Source: Adiantum capillus-veneris
Lineage: Eukaryota; Streptophyta; Polypodiopsida; Polypodiales; Pteridaceae
Length of the DNA stretch: 62,000 nucleotides
Direction: 5' to 3'
Assembly: GCA_014529385.2 (NCBI GenBank)
Contig: CM043963.1
Span: 149,968,107-150,030,106 of the forward strand
A program made the translations under genes and the position numbers. Numbering within the stretch: the stretch's first letter is position 1; every line of letters starts with the position of its first letter. Shown one piece after another: positions 10,378 through 19,387 of the stretch. The notes beneath the pieces are model-generated. The model did not search any database. It was not told the DNA's origin and saw only the letters and a list, made by a program, of their open reading frames with translations.

Positions 10378-10911
10378 TTACGGCTGTAGCAAAGAAACTT
10401 CAGAGCTCGACGATGGCGAATGAACAACAGTCTGTAGGCGTCGTGCAGGAGACTTGCGAGGAAAAACGCCTACTCGCCTTACTGTTATACGCGTTCGTGC
10501 CATAAAAGCTCCACCACTTACCGTTCCTAGAGTTCTGTGCACCACAAGTGACGTGGCAGACATGCATTGGACAATACTTTCTCTTGTCTTTGAAATGATT
10601 ACCACTGATAGTCCTTCCGACCGTTGTTTCCCTAAGAACTGATATTGGTTCCCATACTTTTCTGGTTCTGGTTTGGACAGGGTTTGGTTGCACTGGTACT
10701 GTTTTGGCTTTTTGACTGGCTCTGGAACTTGTTGTACATCGAAAAGAACTAAAATAGTTGATTCTGGATTTTCCTGGTCTTCAATTCCTAGACCATCAAT
10801 ACCCATTTTCCTGGCTTCTGAATAATAGAGCTTGATTTTAGCTCCATTATATACCCCTAGCAACAATAATCCAGACAGATCTTTCAGCCTTACTGTGCCA
10901 TTTGAGAACAC
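10378..10911 (-). pseudogene. Gypsy integrase C-terminus followed by the start of the extra ORF
   Basis: This 177-codon frame begins with FSNGTVRLKDLSGLLL and NGAKIKLYY, matching the C-terminal barrel and end of plant gypsy integrases (family pattern DLSNGAYRL... NGARLKPYF). After a linker of about 90 residues it contains MARTRITVRRVG, whose Met is encoded at 10503-10501. The basic Arg/Ser-rich sequence that follows runs to the stop at 10378. I infer that this Met is the start of the extra protein and that the original stop between integrase and this ORF has been lost or frame-shifted. Confidence 0.6.
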
Positions 10912-11860
10912 CCAATCAACTTCAAATGGTCCTTCCTAGACTATCTTTAAGTTTGGTTTCTTAGGGCCTAATGTTGACTGATATAAGAGAACCAGATCGC
11001 CTTTCTGAAACTCCCTGACCTTAATTTGTATGTCATGCCAGTGTTTACTTCATTGCTGAACAATTTCTTGTTCCAGCATAGCCCTCTGTCTCAGCTCTTC
11101 CAGTCTCTTTTTTAGATTGTGATTAAAATCCAGGCCATGCTTGACGGCCATTCTGTGGTTATGACAAATTTCATTGGTACAACAGCTTCAGTGCCATACA
11201 CCATTCTAAATGGTGTTAACCCGGTAGTGACCTTATAAGCTGTTCTATATGCCCATAGAGTAGTTTGAAGTTTCAAGTCCCACTGTTCTGGCTTTTTCTG
11301 CACGATCTTGGTAAGGATAGTCTTGACAGTCTTGTTACTGCTTTCCGCTTGCCCATTGCATCTAGGATAATAAGGTGTTGATTTTCGATGCTTGATTGAA
11401 AGCATTTCCATGAGAATATCCATAGTGTCATTTATAAAGTGTCTACCTTGGTCTGACACAATCTGCACAGGACATCCGTATCGGCAGACAATATTCTCAA
11501 ATAAGAACCTAGCCGTGGATTTTGTTGTGTTGTCGGGAAGAGCCTTAGCCTCAACCCACTTAGTCACATACAGGTAGCCATTAATATATATCTACTCTTT
11601 CTGGGAGTAATCTTTTTGAATGGCCCCATAAAATCCAAACCCCATTTCATGAAAACACCCAGTGGCTGGACTGGTGTTAAAGGAGTCATGTCTGTTGCTG
11701 TGGGTTTGCCCATTCTTTGGCATATATCACAGGTTTTGCAAAAGCTTCTGACATTAGATATTAAAGTCTGCCACCATAACCCAGCCTGCAGCATCTTCTT
11801 GAAAGTAATATCAGTAGAAAAATGTCACCAGATTCTCCATTATGTGCCTCTGCAATAACT
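10912..11860 (-). pseudogene. Gypsy integrase zinc finger and catalytic core
   Basis: Reading downward, 11794-11564 carries FCKTCDICQRMGK (the CX2C half of the HHCC finger) and WGLDFMGPF with the first catalytic Asp. The 151-codon frame 11567-11112 carries TKWVEAKAL, QIVSDQGRHF with the second Asp, YYPRCNGQAESSNK with the Glu, and TGLTPFRMVYGTEAV. The His pair of the finger lies around 11860-11810 in another frame. The stretch 11112-10912 keeps only frame-shifted remains of the integrase tail. At least three frame changes break the protein. Confidence 0.88.
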
Positions 11861-12540
11861 TACCTTCTACCCTCCATAGGCACACATCGGCGAAGAATCC
11901 CATCGACACCCAATCTGTAGAGTGAGCCGTCAATGATAGTGAACTTAAGGCTTTTAATAACCAAAGCCTTCTTCTGATTCTGAGTCCAATCATCTGGGAA
12001 CCCTCCCTTAGACAGGAACTGATATACTTCATACAATTCTAGATCGATTGACTTTGCCGCTTCTAGCTGAAAAAGTTCTGCATCTACTGGCTCGTCTCTT
12101 AAAGACTCCTTAGAGTAGCCTTTTGTACTCTTGGATAAGAAATCAACACCACAATGGTTTTTGCCGGGTTTATGGAAAATACAAAATTCAAATTCCATGA
12201 GGAACATCATCCACCGTATCAGCCTACCTTGAATAATGACTTTATTAATAAAAAATAATAAGGCTTGATGATCCACATAGAAATGAAACAACTTGCCAAG
12301 CAAATAATGTCTGAATTTGGTGGCACTAAAAACCATCCCTAAGTCTTCTCTTTCAGTAGTTGTATCTCCTTGTTCAACTTCACTGAACCTGACTGGTAAT
12401 GTATACTGGATAGTCAGTTCTTCCTTCTGGCTGAGCTAGAATTGCTCCCATTGCCAGTCCCGAAGCATCCACATGTACATGGAAAATGACATCCCAATCT
12501 GGTTGTCAAAGAACTGGTTTACTAACAATGGCCTTCTTTA
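11860..12540 (-). pseudogene. Gypsy RNase H and connection domain
   Basis: The 158-codon frame 12336-11860 shows YVDHQALLFFINK and HKPGKNHCGVDFLSK, the late catalytic part of the Ty3 RNase H. It is followed by the tether to integrase with GSLYRLGVDGILRRCV. The first Asp part (HVHVDASGLAMGAIL) is readable at about 12480-12430 in a different frame. Stops and a frame change near 12350 separate the two. Confidence 0.85.
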
Positions 12541-12777
12541 ATTTTTGAAAACTTTCTTCACATTTAGCAGTCCAATTGAACTTGGTGGTTTTCTTTGTAA
12601 GCTCATACAATGGTAATGCTTGAGAAGAAAACTTGTGCACAAACCTTCTGTAAAATTAATATATCCCAGAAAAGAACTTAATTCTGATGCATTCCTCGGC
12701 GCCTTAGCCTGTTGAATGCACTGGATCTTGTCATTGGCCATTTCTATTTAATACTTGGACACCACATGTCCTAGTAG
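12541..12777 (-). pseudogene. Gypsy reverse transcriptase thumb
   Basis: The frame 12741-12538 contains KIQCIQQAKAPRNASELSSF and LGYINF, the conserved start of the thumb segment between the Ty3 reverse transcriptase palm and RNase H. A stop (TAG) near 12776 splits it from the palm segment. Confidence 0.75.
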
Positions 12778-13550
12778 CTATCCTTTCCAGACTAAGAAAA
12801 CAGATTTGAATGGATTCAGACGAATCCGCTTTTCCTGACAGCGCTTAAAAACCATCTCCAAAAATAGTAAATGCTTTTCCTCTGTGGAATATACAGTGAA
12901 GTCATCCATGAATATGGCAAGGAATTGATGAAGAAATTCACTGAATATTTCCATCATACATCTTTGAAAAGTGGCCGGTGCATTGCAAAGTCCAAATGGC
13001 ATTACCAGATACATAAATGCTCCCCACTCTGTAATAAAAGTACTCTTTCCCCAATCCTCAGGAGCAATTTGTAACTGGTTATAACCACTATACCCATCCA
13101 TAAAGCTATACATCTCATATCCTGCAATTTCATCAAGTAACATATATGTGAAGGGTAATGGAAATGGGTCCTTGATGGTTTGAGCATTCAGTTTCCTATA
13201 ATCTACACATACTCTCAGCTTCCCATTCTTCTTAGGCACAACCACAATAGGAAACAACCAATCACTACTAGCTGCTTCAGTAATGAACTCATCTTTTAGA
13301 GGGTTGTCAATCTCTTCCTTGACCTTCTTAGCATAATTCGGATTCATTTGATAGCGCTACAGTTGTATTGGCCTGGCATCAGGTTTCAGTGGTATTCGAT
13401 GTTGACAGACCTCTGGATCCACTCCTTTGAGGTAAGTATGTTCCCATGTGAACGCATCTTTATAGTGTTGGAACATATGACGTGCCTTCTCTTTCATCGT
13501 AGGATTCATATGTTTATTAACCTTGATCATTATAGGGTTTTCTTCAGACC
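12778..13550 (-). pseudogene. Gypsy reverse transcriptase
   Basis: The 189-codon frame 13347-12778 contains VVVPKKNGKLRVCVDYRKLN, the PFPLPF motif, MDGYSGYNQ with the first catalytic Asp, MPFGLCNAPATFQ, and AIFMDDFTVYS with the catalytic Asp pair in the FMDD form (near 12910). The preceding family segment (AFTWEHTYLKGVDPEV and HRIPLKPDARP) is readable at about 13480-13360, with one stop (TAG) at about 13358. The palm is thus almost whole. Confidence 0.9.
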
Positions 13551-13907
13551 CTAAATTCCCTTCATTCCTCTAATCTCCTGATCATCTGGAAGCAACCAGT
13601 TAGGCCTCCACCCCTTTTCTCTTGGTTGACTCTCAGCATAATCCCCAGGACGATCTCTGAGCTCTGAATTACCATTCTGATTTCCAGTCGCTCCTCCAAA
13701 GTATACCGGTTCTACTGGTTCAACTAGTTCTTCTGACCTTCCAATTAACCGAACTGGACGTTCTCCTGAATTCAGTTCAGTAAACTGGTCTGGAAATTGT
13801 TTCTTTTGTTTTTCAGCTTCATCTTTGTTTATTAAAACTGCATTGAGATCTATCTCTGTTAATGAAAAAGTATTCATAGCTGCTAACATTCTCTCAATTT
13901 TCTTCAC
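13551..13907 (-). pseudogene. Gypsy protease-to-reverse-transcriptase linker
   Basis: A 118-codon open piece without catalytic motifs, rich in charged residues and Pro/Gly. It lies between the protease and the reverse transcriptase in the polyprotein order. It is retained as part of pol by position rather than by motif. Confidence 0.6.
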
Positions 13908-13929
13908 CTTGTACTTCTGGCAAAGCTCT

Positions 13930-14400
13930 TCGGGTCTCAGTTCTTTTCTCCAACTTCTAGTGTTATTCGTCTGAATCTGGATTGTGTTACGGCCCCTTGT
14001 ATTGTCAAAGTCTGATTAGCATAGTCATGAACATCCTCTGCCGTTCGCAGCCATGGGTGTCCCAGTAGCATCCCATACGCTCCTTGCACATCCAGTACTA
14101 GGAAACTGGCTTTGAACTTTTCTTTGCTCACTCATATCTGCATACTCTCTACCATTCTAGTTGCCTGCACCACTCGATGATCCGTCATTCAGACTTTGAA
14201 AGGTGCTGGTTTCAAGTTAGTAATTCCCATCCTTTGCTGAAGATGTACTCCCAAAATGTTTACCCCTGCTCCTCCATCTAGTATGACGCTTGAGAGTGGT
14301 TCCCACTATTTCCAAACTTTGTAGTCCACCTGAATCACCAGCACTTCATCATCTCTGACAACTATCAAGTAGACTGATCTGGCCTCCGCCTCAACCTTCA
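13930..14400 (-). pseudogene. Gypsy retropepsin
   Basis: The catalytic motif is ILDGGAGVNI, encoded at about 14284-14255, where plant gypsy elements often carry DGG or DSG in place of DTG. The C-terminal half of the fold, FLVLDVQGAYGMLLGHPWL with the conserved LGHPWL, follows in frame 14131-13937. Stops around 14150 and 14330 interrupt it. Confidence 0.82.
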
Positions 14401-15229
14401 TTCATTGCCTGATGAATTTCGTTGCTTCAAGTAAAGTTATTCTAATGTCCTCTAACTCCACAATGAGTTTCTGAATTCTGTCACAAATTTTGACATGAAT
14501 TTCCTCTTTCTCATGATCAGAGTTGTCGTCAAAACTTGAAGAACTGGTAGTATCTTCACAATACCATTCCTTTAGTTCAGTGCTTTCAGCTCCTTCAACA
14601 GTTCCCAACTCTTCCATCAACCCTTGTACTACAGCCAGCATGATCTGAGGCATCCCAAGCTTCAACTGATTTGGTTGTGCTATCTCAGACAACTGGGTAG
14701 GTATCTTATGAATGACCTGGGCATCATAACTCTCTGGCTGCTCTGGCAGCTTCTTGGCTAAATCCTCAGTGATTTTCGCCGCTAGTTCTCTTTGCTCCTA
14801 CCATTCATCAACCACCTTTTCTTTACCCTTGTCTTTCCATACCTCTCTCTGCTAAGCCCATTTGCTACTTTTAGTTGGACTTTCTGGAATTTCCTCAATC
14901 ACCACCCCTTTACTTCATGTAACTGCTCGTACAGGAATCGGTTCTGGAACCTTCGCCTCGGTATCCGTAGCCCTAGGTGTTTCTGGACACTGAGCCGCGA
15001 AATGCCCATACTTACCACATGTATAGCAATTCAGGCTTCGATTCTAAAAATACCACGACCTCGGCCCTGACTGGTACCCGTTTGGTATCTACCGTGCCCT
15101 GCACCAGTACCACTTACACCTGGTTTCTCTTCTTGAGAAGCACTAGTAGTTTCCACTCTTACTGGTTCAGCATTGGTGAATGCCACCACTGACAAATCTT
15201 TTCCCTTCTTAAAATGATGAATTCAAATA
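14401..15229 (-). pseudogene. Gypsy gag-protease connector with acidic stretch
   Basis: The 96-codon frame 14692-14402 encodes a helical, acidic segment (DDNSDHEKEEIHVKI) before the protease. Above it, stop-ridden sequence at 14700-15229 still shows KLPEQPESYDAQVIHKIPT in a sense frame. It has no catalytic motif and is assigned by position. Confidence 0.55.
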
Positions 15230-15832
15230 CCACAGTTGTTCCATAGATGACCATAGGCTTTGCAATAAGTGCATTGTGGGCATTTGTTTAAAACATGGTC
15301 TTTAGATTTACACTTTGAACACCAGGTTTCCATTCTTCATACCGGTTGTTTGGTCTGGCTAATTTCAGCAATTTTCCGGGCCATCTCTTCAATCTTCTTA
15401 GACCAAGATCCTTTCTTAATCTTGTCTTTGGTTCTTTCATCTGAGCTACTTTCAGAAATACTGTAGGCTCTACTGGACTCAGAATCTTCAGTAGAAGTAC
15501 TGCTACTACTGGGCCTCCTCTTCTTATGACTCTTTTCCTTCTTAGCTTGTTGTTCTAGCTTCAGGGCTCGCTGCACCAAATCATTGAATTTCTTGGTTGG
15601 TGCAGGCACCTCCTGTTCCCTAAGATTCTTACTGCAAAAACCATTCAAAAACCATGCTCACAGCCGCTTTCCGGATGGTGGTTCCTGAAGTTGTCTAGTT
15701 AGTTCCTTGATTTTCTCAACATAGCTTCTCACCGACAATTTTCTATGCCTTATCTTATCCAACTCATAGAGTATATCCTCATCTCCTGTGTTGTCTAAAT
15801 ATTCCAGTCGGAAAGCTTTAAGCAGTTTATTA
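15230..15832 (-). pseudogene. Gypsy gag with two zinc knuckles, N-terminus missing
   Basis: From 15832 downward the frame reads LKAFRLEYLDNTGDED, LYELDKIRHRKLSVRSYVEK and LTRQLQEPPSGKRL, a retrotransposon gag helical segment, then a stop. A Ser/Lys-rich region at 15648-15337 follows. Two CX2CX4HX4C knuckles end the piece, CSKCKSKDHVLNKC (about 15321-15280) and CTYCKAYGHLWNNC (about 15275-15234), which bind element RNA. The first part of gag is absent because the sequence switches to the palindrome arm at about 15833. Confidence 0.85.
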
Positions 15833-15956
15833 TGTTAACTGACCTTATATATCTCCATGTTGAAAGAAAAGCTTTGTATTGACATTTCATGTTTCCCAGA
15901 CGGGATAACCTCTTAATGCACACAAGTTCAAACCATGCTAAGTATAGATTACACCA

Positions 15957-16238
15957 TAATGGTGAACATGACTATCTCATTGGGACACCTATGATTTGTT
16001 TAAATATAGAAATTTTGAGGTTGGTGAATCATTTATGAAGGATAAACTCATAATGGTGAACATGACTATCTCATTGGGACACCTATGATTTGTTTAAATA
16101 TAGAAATTTTGAGGTTGGTGAATCATTTATCAAGGATAAACTCATAATGGTGAACATGACTATCTCATTGGGACACCTATGATTTGTTTAAATATAGAAA
16201 TTTTGAGGTTGGTGAATCATTTATCAAGGATAAACTCA
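15957..16238. repeat. Three tandem copies of a 94-bp unit
   Basis: TAATGGTGAACATGACTATC recurs at 15957, 16051 and 16145, and the whole 94-bp unit is nearly identical in the three copies. The corresponding place in the right arm (about 27045-27140) has one copy, so the array grew after the inverted duplication. Confidence 0.95.
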
Positions 16239-16444
16239 TGAATATTGCAATATAAATACATGTACATACTACTTCTTTGTAAGTGTAGCTTTTCTTCTTG
16301 ATTTCTTTAACCCTTTGTATCCCAACAAGCATTTTGTTTCAACTAAATGTTTATGTATAATAGGTCGTTTTCCTCTTTTTGGAGGATGGTTTCATGACAT
16401 ATTTTAATGTCATGTGTTTGTACTTCCAACTATTTTTGAGGGCA

Positions 16445-16688
16445 TGTTAACTAAGAAGTCATATTGAGTACTATGCGCTTTGCCGCACGTGTTGCAGGTT
16501 GGGAACTTGCCAAAACACCATGTGCAAGCCATGAATGGTTGAAAGCACACAACTAGACAAAGCTCAAAGGGACAATGGTGTGTCACTCACCGCTCAATGC
16601 TTCCGTCGTAAAGGATCCTATGCCGCAAAGAAGAAGGAGACATCGCTACCGCCGCGCTCAACGGCCTCGCCGCCGATGCCACCGCAAT

Positions 16689-16776
<88 letters not shown>

Positions 16777-17074
16777 ACACACCCGTGAGAAAACAAAGGA
16801 GAAGGAGATAGAGGTAGAGCAAGAGCACTTCTTAGCATGCACCTCGAAGAATGAGGATTTTAGGTCAAAATAGACCTTTTATAAGAATCCGACCCATTCA
16901 TACATGGACGTCGATATTGGCCGATTGTTGCAAAAATACTGTAAAAATAAGATAAGTGGTGCACCTCTCATCGGAGATCACCTACACACCTATAGGATCG
17001 ACAAGCCCGGTCCATGACTCAAATAAGTAATAAGACGTCCGTCAAAGGTGATAGGGTGTCCGTAAGGGTTAACA
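16445..17074 (-). repeat. 3' LTR in left arm, with internal compound microsatellite
   Basis: On the minus strand it begins TGTTAACCC at 17074 right after the purine tract GGAAGGGGAGCA, and ends TTAACA at 16445, about 630 bp. Its ends form the short inverted repeat TGTTAA/TTAACA. A promoter-like TATAAAAGG is present near 16884-16875. It contains the (GT)n(GA)n tract at 16782-16691 as read on this strand. It matches 26017-26633 and 45081-45655. Confidence 0.88.
16691..16782. repeat. Compound microsatellite (TC)17 (AC)n
   Basis: TC repeats run 16691-16724 and AC repeats 16725-16770, with a short interrupted AC extension to 16782. It lies inside the left-arm LTR. The leucine/serine- and threonine/histidine-rich frames across it are translation artefacts. 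Confidence 0.98.
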
Positions 17075-17990
17075 TGCTCCCCTTCCAAATGTAGATTCCG
17101 TCCTCGAAAGCTATTGAGATGAAGCCCGTTCGTCGAGGTGGAAGAGCATCTAAGATTGAATGTTCTTAACCTTCTTCAAACACTACAAAATCAATCGAAA
17201 TTGGCCCAGTAATTGCATTCTCATATACAATTAAAAGGCATATGCTGTGAGTAAGCACACAAATTGATTGGTAACAAAATATTAAACAATTTGTCAGCAC
17301 TAAACATTAAAATGTAATATAATCAAACGCATAAGCAATTGTAAAGGTCAAAAAATAAACAAGTTTCGGGTTGCTAATTTAGCGATCGAGAGGCACAAGA
17401 GATCAACTATTAATACCATAGGTAAGCTTCTCAATTCTCACTAGTCAATTAAGCTGTTTAATCGCGAGAGCAAAGTATTTCATGTCCGAGGGCTGACTAG
17501 AGGCTATACTTAGAAGACATTCTGGTTAAGCTACGATAAAAGGATTGCTTATGAAATCATCGCTTGAATTATTCCCTTTTCTTTAACCCTCCAAAGTTTT
17601 TTCACATTGATTCAATTTTTGATGTGTGCGCTTATTTTGTATACCTTGGGCTTTTTGCTTTTCAAGGAAAAGCGTCCACACTGGGAACCTCTAGGACCCT
17701 AGTACCATAGGCAATACATGTGAGTGAAGAACCAAATTAAGATTTTACATTATTGGCACTTTTGTTTTGTTGTTTTGTTTTTCATTATCTTTCAATTTTG
17801 TAACTTTGGGGGGTCATATTGACACTATCACCCTTCCTCGGCTCATCACAACAGTAAACTCCCTTTATAATACTTAAATTAAAGGCTAATAGGTATTAAG
17901 CCCTATAGAAAGCACTAGTACATTGCACACAATGTTTCTTAAATTGGATTAAGAACCTAAAGTAACCATTGACAATTAGAAAGGTATTTT
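17075..17990 (-). other. Noncoding stretch between unknown ORF and LTR, left arm
   Basis: About 0.9 kb without an open frame of note. It has a purine tract (GGAAGGGGAGCA on the minus strand, 17086-17075) next to the LTR. It mirrors 25090-26016 in the right arm and is A/T rich. Confidence 0.7.
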
Positions 17991-18614
17991 CTATGGTATT
18001 AAGGGAAGTCGACTACAACACATGATGCTTTGAAGGTATTCACCCCAGTTATCTACCAACTTCCGATGAGCATCATATGTCCCCACATAATTAAGCCATT
18101 CTGCGGTAGATTTCTTTTCATTTATTCTAGCAAGCACATTTGCTTGATATCGTCGCCTCTTATATCTCTTACTCTTCTTGTCTAATTTTTTATTATGGCC
18201 GATCTCCAGTGAAGAGTCACTAGATGAATCGTTACCTGTGTCTTCTCTCCTCCCGGATAGATTGTCATCTAGGGTACCACTGGGCCCTAAATGGTTTGTC
18301 CCCACATTTGAACCAAGATTTAACTCAGATTCTTTGTCCTCAGAGTCAATTTCAATTGATGACTTTGACTCCAAATCGTGTGGGCTATAGTAGTTTGAGA
18401 GACTATTGGTTCCAATGTCAGTCAAGCCTTCATCTTGTAGGTCATCAGAAGCTATATGCATTGCTCTTATCATATTTAAAGGTACGAATGGTGGCATTTC
18501 ATCCCCCTCAGGTGTTACCCAGGTCGTTTCTCTATTTCCCCAAGTGTCTATGGTTGCTGCTAGATGGACCCAATCCACATTGTCAGACTTAGTCATCCTA
18601 GGTAGAACATCCAT
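17991..18614 (-). CDS. Acidic unknown protein of the palindrome element, left copy
   Basis: A 207-codon open frame from the ATG at 18614, giving MDVLPRMTKSDNVDWVHL, to a stop at 17991. Residues 80-150 are rich in Ser, Asp and Glu (DSSSDSSLEIGH). A strongly basic patch KKLDKKSKRYKRRRYQ follows near residue 145-160, then EWLNYVGTYDAH. I do not recognise a family; the acid-then-basic layout suggests a disordered linker. Its last ten codons differ from the right arm because the 2.5 kb block is missing, so the natural C-terminus is lost here. In the right arm the same frame carries a stop (22075 region). Confidence 0.6.
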   Translation of the reverse strand: MDVLPRMTKSDNVDWVHLAATIDTWGNRETTWVTPEGDEMPPFVPLNMIRAMHIASDDLQDEGLTDIGTNSLSNYYSPHDLESKSSIEIDSEDKESELNLGSNVGTNHLGPSGTLDDNLSGRREDTGNDSSSDSSLEIGHNKKLDKKSKRYKRRRYQANVLARINEKKSTAEWLNYVGTYDAHRKLVDNWGEYLQSIMCCSRLPLIP

Positions 18615-18619
18615 ATAAG

Positions 18620-19387
18620 GGGAATCTTCCCCAACATCAATGTCCTTTTTACACGTATAAAAATACTACAATGGGGCCGAATTGTGGTGTCCGATCTATG
18701 ATCAATTATAAATCTGTTTCCTAGAGGGTGTGCTCGACCAGTTACAAGATCAACTTGAATGACAGAGTCTTGGAACTACAAGTAGACATGGTTTTTATAC
18801 CCATCATGCACTATTTTTGCTTCCCTCATGAAAGGATGTCCTAAGATCATCTCAGATGACATAGTGTGCTTGGAAAAATCCATAACAATTAAGGTATGCC
18901 TTATTTTATGTCCAAGACCTTGATCTTGAGATCCTCCAGCATTCCAGTAGGTTTAAGAATACTCCCATTGGCCATCTTTACCACTATGTTTGTAGTCCCA
19001 AGGTAAGGTCTTCCCATAGTTTCCCATCAATTTTTAGTTACAATTGCTAACCCCAGCGCCACCATCAAGGATTCCCTTCACAGTTAATCCCTTGGTAGTG
19101 ATTGGTATGGTCACATTGGATTCATTGCCTTCAAAGTATTGTGCCAACTTGTTAACAGATATTTCAACAACAGAGTTCTCATCTAAGTTGGGTTGTGGAT
19201 TTAAGTGTTCCTCCTATATTGGCACCTCCCTAGCTCCATCCATCTGTGAAAATTATGGTAGTCCGACTTTCAGTTCTCCATTAAGGAAAGCTCTAAGAAC
19301 TAAGAATATCTCAGGGTGTCCATATAGTTTAGACATGATGGTGGTTCTAACTTCTGAAGCCATGAAATCCATCAATATGGCAATATT
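18620..19387 (-). pseudogene. Retropepsin-like region, left copy
   Basis: The minus-strand reading gives the catalytic ILDGGAGVS at about 19080-19050, a DGG version of the aspartic protease motif. Then come NGSILKPTGMLEDL and EMILGHPFMREAK near 18850-18820, the usual second half with LGHPF. The inner edge carries LMDFMASEVRTTIMSKLYG near 19375-19320. Frame changes occur near 19045 and 18920. Confidence 0.75.

Larger units (their letters stand above)
5992..15832 (-). mobile_element. Ty3/gypsy LTR retrotransposon with extra 3' coding region, 5' truncated
   Basis: Read on the minus strand, the order is gag (15.83-15.23 kb), protease (14.3-13.9), reverse transcriptase (13.55-12.78), RNase H (12.5-11.86), integrase (11.86-10.8), a 3.9 kb extra coding region (10.5-6.7), then the 3' LTR (6638-5992). 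Integrase after RNase H defines Ty3/gypsy. No chromodomain is seen after integrase. The extra downstream coding region suggests the Athila/Tat side of the family, which is an inference. The 5' LTR and start of gag are missing. Homology ends at about 15832, exactly where the left arm of the large palindrome begins. Many stops and frameshifts make it inactive. Confidence 0.92.
15833..19387 (-). mobile_element. Left arm: 3' half of gag/protease retroelement, minus orientation
   Basis: Reading downward: protease region, acidic ORF, noncoding spacer, purine tract, LTR (17074-16445), flank. It lacks the 2.5 kb block that the right arm has between 22590 and 25080. The junction in this arm is at about 18009, inside GTAGTCGACTTCCCTT. 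No reverse transcriptase or integrase motif is present. Confidence 0.85.

Noticed and set aside
15957-16238. CRISPR-like array
   Set aside because: The 94-bp units abut without variable spacers, and the context is plant retroelement DNA.
18178-18618. Plus-strand frames at 18178-18390, 18224-18592 and 18406-18618
   Set aside because: They are the complementary strand of the acidic unknown ORF and mirror the same shadow frames at 22146-22488 in the other arm.
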